Assembly: GCA_003488445.1 (NCBI GenBank)
Contig: DNLO01000221.1
Span: 1-16,140, forward strand
Direction: 5' to 3'
Origin: Lachnospiraceae bacterium
GTDB lineage: Bacteria > Bacillota > Clostridia > Lachnospirales > Lachnospiraceae
DNA: 16,140 nucleotides
Both the position numbers and the translations under genes were made by a program. A model generated the notes under the pieces. The model was not told the DNA's origin. It ran no database searches and worked only from the letters and a program-made list of their open reading frames with translations. Shown one piece after another: positions 7,829 to 15,643 of the stretch (its first letter is position 1; every line of letters starts with the position of its first letter).

Positions 7829-9270
7829 CCCTGCTTCCTCCATGTATCCGGTGCCAGGAGCAGGAGCATGGGATAGAGCTCGAGCCTTCCTGCCAGCATG
7901 TCAAAAGACAGCACATACTTGGAAAGGACGGAAAAGCTGTCAAAGTTTCCCATGGGGCCCACCATGCCAAGTCCCGGACCTATATTGTTCAGTGTGGCGA
8001 GTACCGCTGATATGTTCGTTTCCGTATCGAAACCGTCCAGACTGATGAGAAGGAGCGATACCACCATTATCATCACATAGGCTGCAAGATAGACCTTCAC
8101 CCCGTCTACCGTCTCCTCCCTCACCTTTCTTCTGTCGAGGTATATGTTCTTCACAAGTCTGGGATGTATGAAGTGTCTCAGCTCCCTGACATAGATCTTC
8201 GCCATTATGATCACTCTGGAGACCTTGAACCCGCCGCCCGTAGAGCCTGCACAGGCTCCGATGATCATCAGTGCGAGCAGGATATGCTTCGACAGGGCGG
8301 GCCAGGTATTAAAGTCGGCCGTGGAGAAGCCCGTGGTGGTGATGATGGAGCTCACCTGGAACAGGGCTTTGATGAAAGCGTCGGACAGATCCGTGAACAT
8401 GCCCCTGGCATTGTACATTATCACCGCAGTGGATGCCGCAATGATGCACAGATAAGTCTTAACCTCATCCATATTGAAGGCTTCCTTCAGGCTCCTCTTG
8501 ATAAGGATGAAGAAATAAAAGTTGAAGTTGATGCCGAACAATATCATGAAGATCGAGATGATAAGCTGCTGGACATACGTATACTCAGCCGCAGAGGAAT
8601 TCCTCACACCGAAGCCTCCCGTTCCCGCCGTACCGAAGGTGATGGTAAAGGCATCAAAAAACGGCATCCCGGTGATGATGAGTATGATGACCTGAAGCAG
8701 TGTGATACCGAAATAGATGTAATAGAGGATCTTTGCCGTATCCCGAAGTCTCGGCACCAGCTTGCCCACATCCGGTCCCGGGGACTCGGACCTCATCAGA
8801 TGCATGTTCTGTGTTCCCGTCATGGGCAGTATCGCCAGCATGAAGACGAACACTCCCATGCCTCCTATCCAGTGAGTGAAGCTCCTCCAGAAGAGCGAAC
8901 ATCTGGACAGGCTCTCCACATCGCTCAGTATGCTTGAGCCCGTGGTGGTGAATCCCGATACGGTCTCAAAAAAAGCATCGGTGACATGCGGTATCTCTCC
9001 CGTCAGTACGAAAGGCAGGCTTCCCACCGCCGACATTATTATCCAGCCGGTAGCTACCGCTATGAACCCTTCCTTGGCGTAATAGTTCTGCTTCTTCGGC
9101 TTTCTTTTCGTCACTATATAACCAAAGAGGAAACAGATGACGGCGGCCGCAAAATAGACCTTCCCTTCCTTCTCTTTGTAGATGAGCGACACAAGGCTCG
9201 GCAGAAGGAAGAGTACGCCCTCGATCTCTATGAGCTTCCCCAGGATATATGCTATGCTGGCAATGTTCAA
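7825..9270 (-). CDS. trkH: TrkH-type potassium uptake membrane subunit
   Basis: A 481-residue integral membrane protein of the Trk/Ktr/HKT superfamily. It is the ion-conducting subunit that takes up K+ with a TrkA partner. The four pore-loop repeats are all recognisable: TTTGSS at 108-113, GTAGTGGFG at 213-221, TTTGFS at 311-316 and NNIGPG at 428-433, each retaining a filter glycine. The gating loop AGSTGGGFK is at 341-349. The ending GRLELYPML is typical of TrkH. The length fits the family (about 480). The start is a TTG whose TTGA overlaps the trkA stop. GGAGG 9 bases upstream supports it, and translation gives a sensible MNIASIAYILG membrane N-terminus. Its stop overlaps the aminotransferase start by 4 bases. 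Coupling to trkA suggests both subunits are made together. Confidence 0.95.
   Translation of the reverse strand: MNIASIAYILGKLIEIEGVLFLLPSLVSLIYKEKEGKVYFAAAVICFLFGYIVTKRKPKKQNYYAKEGFIAVATGWIIMSAVGSLPFVLTGEIPHVTDAFFETVSGFTTTGSSILSDVESLSRCSLFWRSFTHWIGGMGVFVFMLAILPMTGTQNMHLMRSESPGPDVGKLVPRLRDTAKILYYIYFGITLLQVIILIITGMPFFDAFTITFGTAGTGGFGVRNSSAAEYTYVQQLIISIFMILFGINFNFYFFILIKRSLKEAFNMDEVKTYLCIIAASTAVIMYNARGMFTDLSDAFIKALFQVSSIITTTGFSTADFNTWPALSKHILLALMIIGACAGSTGGGFKVSRVIIMAKIYVRELRHFIHPRLVKNIYLDRRKVREETVDGVKVYLAAYVMIMVVSLLLISLDGFDTETNISAVLATLNNIGPGLGMVGPMGNFDSFSVLSKYVLSFDMLAGRLELYPMLLLLAPDTWRKQG
7837..7841 (-). promoter_or_regulatory. Ribosome binding site fixing the aminotransferase start
   Basis: The minus strand reads GGAGG here, with 8 bases to the ATG at 7828. 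This supports 7828 over the upstream in-frame ATG at 7843, which overlaps the site and has only a weak purine match before it. The site lies inside the last codons of trkH, as expected for a coupled start. Confidence 0.7.
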
Positions 9271-10652
9271 GACTCTCTACCTCCGGTGCTTTGCAGGATA
9301 TCGGTGATGTCGTTCAGCCCCTGATGCCCGGTCACTATGACCACCTTGTCTCCCACCTTTATCTCATCTCCTCCTCGGGGATATATGATCTCTTTTCTTC
9401 TCATGATGCAGGCCACCAGCAGGTTCTTTTTCAGCTTCATCTGCTGCAGCGGCTTGTCTGTAGCCTCGGAGGGCTCCCTGATCACGAACTCCAGTGCCTC
9501 CGCCTTGCCGTCCAGGATATTGACCAGCGACTCCACTCTGCTCCTTCCCATGGAGTTCTGCATCGCCCTCACGGTCGCTGCCACATTGTCCGTCACTATG
9601 CTCATTGTATGTATGATGGTACCCAGCTCTATCTCCTCCACTATGGAATCGAACATCATGCGGTTCACCTTCGTGACTATCTTGGCCTTTTCATTATGCT
9701 TTTTCGCGAAGAGAGAAAGAAGAATGTTCTCCTCATCTATATTGGTCAGGGCCACCACCGACTCGGCGGTCTCTATTCCCTCTTCCATCACTACCGTCTC
9801 CTCGGTGCCGTCGCCGTTGATGATAGTCGCCCCTTTCAAAAGCTCATCCAGCTCGGTGCATCTTTTGCGGTCCTTCTCTATGATCTTGACGTCTATGCCT
9901 ACAGGCAGCAGTCTCTGTGCGAGATAATACCCGACTCTTCCTCCGCCTATGATCAGCGTATCCTTGACGGCATGCGTCTCTATCTTGATCGCATGGAAAA
10001 AGGCCGCGGCATTTTTAGGCGATGCGATGAACGACACCCGGTCGCCCTCCAGAAGCATCGTGGAACCGTTGGGGATGATCACTTCGTTGTCTCTTTCTAT
10101 CGCACAGATCAGGACCTCTGAATGGACGTTCTGCGCTATATCCATTATCCTCTTGTCCTTTATCGGAGAGTCCGGAGCGATCTTGAACTTCAAAAGCTCC
10201 ACCATACCTCCCGACAGAGTATCGATCTTCATTGCCGAGGGGAAGCGCAGAAGTCTCGCTATCTCTCTTGCTGCCGCCCTCTCCGGATTGATGACTCTCG
10301 TGAGTCCCAGCTCCTCCTTGAAGAAGGAAACCTCATCCAGGTATATCGGATTCCTCACTCTGGCTATGGTCTTCACCTTGCGGTTGGACTTTCTTGCTAT
10401 CAGGCAGCAAAGCAGGTTCACCTCATCGGATCCTGTGGATGCGATCACTACATCCGCCCTGTCTATGCCGGCTTCACGCTGCACGCTCACCGACACACCG
10501 TTTCCTTCCACTCCTATCACGTCCGCCCTGGAAGCCGTAAAGTTAACCGCATTCTTTTCGGTATCGATCACCGCGATATTGTGAGACTCCTTTGCCAGTG
10601 TCATGGCGAGAGCCGCTCCTACTTTTCCGCATCCGATGATGATGATGTTCAT
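9267..10652 (-). CDS. trkA: TrkA-type potassium uptake regulatory subunit
   Basis: A 461-residue cytoplasmic protein with two RCK units, the usual long TrkA form. The first Rossmann domain starts at residue 1 with GCGKVG at 7-12 and an acidic residue D30 at the end of the second strand. The second has GGGRVG at 236-241 with E259. Each is followed by a TrkA_C-type domain (about 150-212 and 370-455). In the family it binds NAD(H) or other nucleotides and gates TrkH. The ATG at 10652 is preceded by AAGGGA about 5-6 bases upstream and lies 29 bases after the ABC transporter stop. The TGA overlaps the TTG of trkH. This is a clear functional pair with the next gene. Confidence 0.95.
   Translation of the reverse strand: MNIIIIGCGKVGAALAMTLAKESHNIAVIDTEKNAVNFTASRADVIGVEGNGVSVSVQREAGIDRADVVIASTGSDEVNLLCCLIARKSNRKVKTIARVRNPIYLDEVSFFKEELGLTRVINPERAAAREIARLLRFPSAMKIDTLSGGMVELLKFKIAPDSPIKDKRIMDIAQNVHSEVLICAIERDNEVIIPNGSTMLLEGDRVSFIASPKNAAAFFHAIKIETHAVKDTLIIGGGRVGYYLAQRLLPVGIDVKIIEKDRKRCTELDELLKGATIINGDGTEETVVMEEGIETAESVVALTNIDEENILLSLFAKKHNEKAKIVTKVNRMMFDSIVEEIELGTIIHTMSIVTDNVAATVRAMQNSMGRSRVESLVNILDGKAEALEFVIREPSEATDKPLQQMKLKKNLLVACIMRRKEIIYPRGGDEIKVGDKVVIVTGHQGLNDITDILQSTGGRES
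9280..9284 (-). promoter_or_regulatory. Ribosome binding site for the TTG start of trkH
   Basis: GGAGG (GGAGGT with the next base) on the minus strand lies 9 bases before the TTG at 9270, inside the last codons of trkA. It decides the trkH start, since no ATG is in the right place. Confidence 0.65.
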
Positions 10653-10681
10653 CTCTGTCCCTTTACCTTCTTTCTTTTTCC

Positions 10682-12616
10682 TTATGCCGATATCTCGTTT
10701 CCGGTATACAGCTGGTAATACTTTCCCCTGCGCTCGATCAGCTCATCATGTGTGCCGCGCTCTATGATCCTCCCCTGCTCCAGCACCATTATGCAGTCGG
10801 AGTTCTTTACCGTAGAGAGCCTGTGCGCTATCACAAAGGTGGTCCTTCCCTTCATGAGTCTGTCCATGCCCGACTGCACTATCTTCTCCGTACGGGTATC
10901 TATGGAGCTTGTAGCCTCATCCAGGATCAGGACCGGGGGATCCGCTACGGCTGCCCTCGCTATCGCCAGCAGCTGTCTCTGCCCCATGGAGAGGTTCGCA
11001 CCGTCTCCCTTCAGTATAGTATCATATCCCTGAGGAAGTCTCCTTATGAAGCTGTCGGCATTGGCCAGCTTCGCTGCAGCCACCACCTCCTCATCGGTGG
11101 CGTCCAGCTTGCCGTATCTTATATTGTCCCTTACAGTCCCGGTGAACAGATGAGTTTCCTGCAGCACGATCCCCAGTGAGCGTCTCAGATCCGCCTTTTT
11201 TATCTTGTTCACATTGATGCCGTCGTATCTGATCTTCCCGTCCTGGATATCATAGAACCTGTTGATCAGGTTGGTGATGGTCGTTTTACCCGCACCTGTG
11301 GAGCCCACAAAGGCGATCTTCTGTCCGGGCTTCGCATAGAGCTCGATATCGTTCAGCACCATCCTGTCATCGGTGTATCCGAAATCCACACCGTGCATCT
11401 CGATCTCTCCCTTAAGCTGCGTGTAATCGGTGCTTCCGTCAGCCCTGTGATAATGCTCCCAGGCCCAGATACCGGTATGTTCGCCGGCAGGGACCAGTTC
11501 CCCGCTCTCATCTATCCTGGCATCCGTCAGAGTCACATATCCCTCATCGGTCTCCGGCTCCTCGTCTAAAAGTGCGAATATCCTTTCCGCGCCCGCGAGT
11601 GCCATCATCACGGAGTTGAACTGCATGGATATCTGGTTTATGGGCATATTGAAGCTTTTGTTGAAGGTCAGGAAGCTCGCCAGACCTCCCACCGTGAGAG
11701 AGGCCACTCCGTTCAGTGCCAGCACACCTCCCACAGCCGCACACAGCACGTAGCTCACATTGCCCAGCTGAGCGTTTATCGGACCTATTATGTTGGCATA
11801 TTTGTTTGCGTTGTATCCCGCTCTGTACAGAGCCTCGTTCCTCTCATCGAAATCCTTTATCGCCTCATCCTCATGATTGAAGACCTTGACCACCTTCTGT
11901 CCGGATATCATCTCCTCGATAAATCCGTTCAGCCTTCCGATGGACTGCTGCTGCTCCAGGAAGCCGGCACCGGATCTCTTGGCGACTGCCGCTGAAGCGA
12001 TGAGCATGACTCCCACCATGGCAACGGTCAGAAGCGTCAGCGGTATGCTCAGTATCACCATACTGATGAGCACCGAGACTATCGTGATGAGGCTCGACAG
12101 AAACTGAGGCATCGCCTGCGATATCATCTGTCTCAGAGTGTCGATATCATTGGTGTATATCGACATGATATCTCCGTGAGCATGGGTATCGAAATACTGT
12201 ATCGGCAGATCCTCCATATGGGTGAACAATGCCTTTCTGATATCGCGCATTGTTCCCTGTGTCACATATATCATGATCCTCTGATACACATAGGTGGATG
12301 CCACACCGGCTGCATATATCACGGCCACCCTGCATATCGCACGGGCCAGCGGTGTCAGGTCACGGCTCCCGCTCATCAGTATGGGAGTGATATAGTCATC
12401 TATCAGATCGCGCAGGAAGAGTGTGCCCTGCACCGAAGCCAGCACTCCGGCAATGATGCAGCACAGCACGACGACCAGATGAGGTATGTGTCCTTTCAGC
12501 ACATATCCCATGGTGCGTCTGAAGAGCCCTCCGGGATCCTTCAGCTTTACCTTCGGTCTTCCGGAAAGACGCCTCATCCCGGGTCCTCTGATTTCCTTTA
12601 CCTTTTCTTCTGCCAT
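10682..12616 (-). CDS. ABC exporter half-transporter, consensus-site subunit
   Basis: A 644-residue fused permease and ATPase. Residues about 35-345 are a six-helix type IV exporter domain. The ATPase domain has Walker A GSTGAGKT at 438-445, Q-loop Q486, signature LSMGQ at 542-546, Walker B VLILDE with E567, and H-loop H598. Between the two lies an extra segment of about 45 residues (356-402, with GIWAWEHYHRADG at 382-394). I recognise this insert from one partner of Firmicutes heterodimeric exporters. Catalytic residues are intact but the signature has Met for the first Gly, the pattern of the subunit that completes the partner's degenerate site. The ATG at 12616 has GGAGGA close upstream. 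The substrate is unknown; drug, lipid and peptide are all possible. Confidence 0.93.
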   Translation of the reverse strand: MAEEKVKEIRGPGMRRLSGRPKVKLKDPGGLFRRTMGYVLKGHIPHLVVVLCCIIAGVLASVQGTLFLRDLIDDYITPILMSGSRDLTPLARAICRVAVIYAAGVASTYVYQRIMIYVTQGTMRDIRKALFTHMEDLPIQYFDTHAHGDIMSIYTNDIDTLRQMISQAMPQFLSSLITIVSVLISMVILSIPLTLLTVAMVGVMLIASAAVAKRSGAGFLEQQQSIGRLNGFIEEMISGQKVVKVFNHEDEAIKDFDERNEALYRAGYNANKYANIIGPINAQLGNVSYVLCAAVGGVLALNGVASLTVGGLASFLTFNKSFNMPINQISMQFNSVMMALAGAERIFALLDEEPETDEGYVTLTDARIDESGELVPAGEHTGIWAWEHYHRADGSTDYTQLKGEIEMHGVDFGYTDDRMVLNDIELYAKPGQKIAFVGSTGAGKTTITNLINRFYDIQDGKIRYDGINVNKIKKADLRRSLGIVLQETHLFTGTVRDNIRYGKLDATDEEVVAAAKLANADSFIRRLPQGYDTILKGDGANLSMGQRQLLAIARAAVADPPVLILDEATSSIDTRTEKIVQSGMDRLMKGRTTFVIAHRLSTVKNSDCIMVLEQGRIIERGTHDELIERRGKYYQLYTGNEISA

Positions 12617-12645
12617 TTATCCTCCGGAACTCTTTCCTTGCCCGC

Positions 12646-14499
12646 TCATGTATACGGATTGTCAAAATCCCCGCTGCTTCCGGTCTGCGACTCGTATACA
12701 TCTTTGTATATCTCCGAAGACTCCAGCAGCTCCTCATGTGTCCCTATATCCGCTATACGCCCGTCATCCATCACTATTATCCTGTCTGCGTTCATCACCG
12801 AAGATATACGCTGGGCAATGATGAAGATGGTGGTATCGGGTATCTCCTCGTTCATCGCCTTTCTGATCTTCGCATCGGTAGCCGTATCCACAGCAGAGGT
12901 CGAGTCATCGAATATGATAATTTGGGGCTTCTTTAGCAGAGCTCTCGCTATGCAAAGCCTCTGCTTCTGTCCGCCGGATACATTGGTGCCTCCCTGCTCT
13001 ATCCTTGTCTCATACCCGTCGGGCATCCTCTCTATGAACTCATCTGCCTGAGCCATACGGCAGGCTTTGCGGCACTCCTCCAAGGTGGCATCTTCCTTCC
13101 CCCAGCGCAGGTTTGAGAGTATGGTGCCCGAAAACAGGTTGTTCTGCTGCAGCACCATGGATACCTGATCCCTAAGGCTCGCCAGATCATACTTCCTCAC
13201 ATCCACTCCGCCAACCTTTACCGATCCTTCGGATACATCATAGAGTCTTGGGATAAGGTTCATCAGTGAAGACTTCGCTGAGCCTGTACCGCCTATGATG
13301 CCTATCATCTCTCCTGCCTTCACATGGAGATCGATATCCTTCAGCACATATTCCTCCGCTGTCTTATTGTATCCGAAATTGACATGCTCCATATCGACAG
13401 AGCCGGATGGCACTTCAGTCACCGCATCCTCCGGAGACTTCAGAGCGCTCTCCTCCCGGATTATCTCCGTGACACGCTGAGCGGATGCCATAGACATGCT
13501 TATCATCACGAATATCACGGACAGTATCATCAGTGACATCAGGATATTCATACAGTAAGCCAGAAGGCTCATCAGCTCTCCCGTAGTCAGCTCATCCTGT
13601 ACGATCGCATTCGCTCCGAACCAGCTGATCAGTAATATACAGGTATATATGGTGGCCTGCATCACTGGCATATTGCTTATTATGAGGCTCTCCGCCCTTA
13701 TGAACATGTGATAGAGTGCATCTACCGCCTTGCCGAATTTCTTCTTTTCATACTCCTCTCTGACGTAGGCCTTTACCACTCTGATGGCAGATACATTCTC
13801 CTGTACGGAAGCATTGAGATCATCGTATTTTTCAAAGACTTCCCTGAACCTGCCGGTGACTTTCCTCATGATGAAAGACAGGAAGAGTGCAAGGAACAGC
13901 ACCGCGATGAGATAGACCGAAGAAAGCTTCGGGCTTATTATCACTGCCATGGTCATGGCAATGATGAGAGACATGGGTGCTCTCATTGCCATACGCAGCA
14001 TCATCTGATATGAATTCTGGATGTTGGTGATATCTGTGGTGAGTCTTGTGACAAGTCCGGATGTGGAATATTTATCTATGTTGGAGAAAGAGAAGGTCTG
14101 GATATTCCTGTACATACAGGATCTCAGGTTCATCGCGAGCCCCGCGGCAGCCCTGGCTGCGAACACACCGCCTCCGACACCGGCCGCCAGTCCGATGATC
14201 GCGAGGATCAGCATCCTGCCTCCCGTGCCGAGTATGACATCCATATTCCCCGCGAGCACTCCGTCGTCGATGATATCGGCCATCAGGAGAGGTATCATCA
14301 TCTCCATGAGGACCTCCAATATCATACATGCGGGTGTGGCTATGGAAGCCGGTGTGAACTGTTTCACCTGTGAGCCAATGGTCCTCAGGCACTCTCCCAA
14401 CGGTATGCTCTCGTATGTCTTTTTCTGCTTTATCTCCTCATCCATGGCTGTAGCGGACAGGGATCTGTCAGTGTATCCTCCTCGCTCCGTCCGAAGCAT
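12646..14499 (-). CDS. ABC exporter half-transporter, degenerate-site subunit
   Basis: Up to 617 residues: an exporter membrane domain (about 48-345) followed by an ATPase domain. Its own nucleotide motifs are degenerate. Walker A is GGTGSAKS (403-410, Ala for the Gly before Lys), the catalytic position of Walker B is Asp (FDD, D532), and the H-loop has Gln (IAQR, Q563). Its signature VSGGQ (507-511) is intact. This is the pattern of the non-catalytic partner in heterodimeric exporters such as TM287/288 and BmrCD, so it should pair with the subunit encoded 29 bases downstream. The start is uncertain. The ATG at 14499 overlaps galK by 32 bases, while the ATG at 14445 (MDEEIKQ) leaves a 22-base gap. 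Neither has a good ribosome binding site. Export substrate unknown. Confidence 0.92.
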   Translation of the reverse strand: MLRTERGGYTDRSLSATAMDEEIKQKKTYESIPLGECLRTIGSQVKQFTPASIATPACMILEVLMEMMIPLLMADIIDDGVLAGNMDVILGTGGRMLILAIIGLAAGVGGGVFAARAAAGLAMNLRSCMYRNIQTFSFSNIDKYSTSGLVTRLTTDITNIQNSYQMMLRMAMRAPMSLIIAMTMAVIISPKLSSVYLIAVLFLALFLSFIMRKVTGRFREVFEKYDDLNASVQENVSAIRVVKAYVREEYEKKKFGKAVDALYHMFIRAESLIISNMPVMQATIYTCILLISWFGANAIVQDELTTGELMSLLAYCMNILMSLMILSVIFVMISMSMASAQRVTEIIREESALKSPEDAVTEVPSGSVDMEHVNFGYNKTAEEYVLKDIDLHVKAGEMIGIIGGTGSAKSSLMNLIPRLYDVSEGSVKVGGVDVRKYDLASLRDQVSMVLQQNNLFSGTILSNLRWGKEDATLEECRKACRMAQADEFIERMPDGYETRIEQGGTNVSGGQKQRLCIARALLKKPQIIIFDDSTSAVDTATDAKIRKAMNEEIPDTTIFIIAQRISSVMNADRIIVMDDGRIADIGTHEELLESSEIYKDVYESQTGSSGDFDNPYT

Positions 14500-15643
14500 C
14501 CGCTATATAGAAATCTGCATCAAGGCCCGTACGCTCCTTATAGACCGCCCCCAGTGAGCGTACGAAATTATCCACGTATTCGTTCTTGACTATGGAGACC
14601 GTGCATCCTCCGAAGCCGCCTCCGGTCATCCTTGAGCCTATGACCCCGGGAAGCTTCCAGGCCTCCTCCGCAAGTATATCCAGCTCGTCACAGGATACGG
14701 CATAATCATCCCGAAGCGAGATATGCGAGTCGTTCATCAGCCTTCCGAAGGCCTCCAGATTGCCGGATCGCAGCTCTTCCACTGCTTTTATCGTCCTCTG
14801 GTTCTCATATACAGCATGCTTTGCCCTCTTACGGTTCACTTCGTTCTCAATGTACTCTGCCAGCCTGTCGAACTCCTCATTATCCAGCTCTCCCAAAGCT
14901 GTGATGTCGACCACCCTCTTCAGATCAGCCAGAGCCTTTTCACTTTCGGCTCTTCTCGTGTTGTAGGAATTGTATGAGTTCTCAGTCAGATTATGCTTCA
15001 CTCTGGAGTTCGTGATCACGATCTTCTCATTCTTCAGGTTGAGCGGGACATACTCGTAGCAAAGATCCGCAGTGTCCAGGAAGATGGCATGATCCTTCTT
15101 CCCGAGGGCGGAAGCAAACTGATCCATGATGCCGGAATTGCTGCCGTTGTATTCGTTCTCCGATATCTGTCCGAACTTCGCACAGTCCACCGGACTCACC
15201 GGGAGATCGAAGAGATCCTTTACTATCACTGCCGCAAGCTCCTCTATGGAGGCAGAAGCAGACAGCCCTGCTCCTGCGGGCAGATCCGCTACCATCACCA
15301 TATCGTATCCAAAAGGTATCTCCACTCCGGCCTTCATCATGGCCCAGAGCACTCCGTGCTGATAGTCGTACCACAGGCCGTTATCATTGGGAGCCAGATC
15401 ATCCAGTGAGCGCTCCTGTACACCGTTGTCAGGGTAGGTCATGTTGTACCATCTTAAGATCCTGTCGTCTCTTCTTCGTGCCACACCGTAGTTGCCCATG
15501 GAAAGTGCGCACGGAAAGACATGGCCTCCGTTATAGTCAGTATGCTCGCCTATCAGATTCACCCTGCCCGGAGCGAAGTAAGACCTGATATCTCCCTCCG
15601 GTCCGAACTTCTCTCTGAAGCACTCCAGCGCTTTCTCTATCAT
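14468..15643 (-). CDS. galK: Galactokinase
   Basis: A 391-residue GHMP kinase that phosphorylates alpha-D-galactose with ATP to galactose 1-phosphate, the first kinase step of the Leloir pathway. The galactokinase signature GRVNLIGEHTDYNGG is at 26-40, the ATP loop LPAGAGLSASAS at 121-132, the catalytic aspartate in MDQFAS at 173-178 (D174), and the third GHMP motif GSRMTGGGFGGC at 336-347. The length is normal for GalK. The ATG overlaps the upstream TtcA-family stop as ATGA, with AAGGGGA upstream. No galE, galT or sugar transporter lies in the window, so the rest of the pathway must be encoded elsewhere. Residues 223-228 read SYNSYN, a small tandem duplication. Confidence 0.96.
   Translation of the reverse strand: MIEKALECFREKFGPEGDIRSYFAPGRVNLIGEHTDYNGGHVFPCALSMGNYGVARRRDDRILRWYNMTYPDNGVQERSLDDLAPNDNGLWYDYQHGVLWAMMKAGVEIPFGYDMVMVADLPAGAGLSASASIEELAAVIVKDLFDLPVSPVDCAKFGQISENEYNGSNSGIMDQFASALGKKDHAIFLDTADLCYEYVPLNLKNEKIVITNSRVKHNLTENSYNSYNTRRAESEKALADLKRVVDITALGELDNEEFDRLAEYIENEVNRKRAKHAVYENQRTIKAVEELRSGNLEAFGRLMNDSHISLRDDYAVSCDELDILAEEAWKLPGVIGSRMTGGGFGGCTVSIVKNEYVDNFVRSLGAVYKERTGLDADFYIADASDGARRIH
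14477..14483 (-). promoter_or_regulatory. Strong Shine-Dalgarno-like GAGGAGG at the end of galK
   Basis: GAGGAGG on the minus strand lies in the last codons of galK. The nearest downstream ATG in the ABC frame (14445) is 31 bases away, too far for normal use, and the upstream ATG (14499) precedes it. It may be coincidental, or the true start of the ABC gene may be unusual. Confidence 0.3.

Noticed and set aside
7829..7843. Longer start for the aminotransferase (ATG at 7843).
   Set aside because: The ATG at 7828 has GGAGG at 8 bases and an ATGA overlap with trkH; the upstream ATG has only a weak match before it.
10653..10681. Possible promoter or terminator in the 29-base gap before trkA.
   Set aside because: On the minus strand it is a purine-rich run holding the trkA ribosome binding site; no inverted repeat or promoter boxes are visible.
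8164..10718. Plus-strand open frames of about 200-290 codons opposite trkH and trkA.
   Set aside because: The minus-strand genes have complete motifs of known families; the plus frames are in register with them and have no domain.
12176..13051. A 291-codon plus-strand frame spanning the junction of the two ABC genes.
   Set aside because: It covers both ATPase and membrane regions antisense and has no family resemblance; both sense genes are certain.
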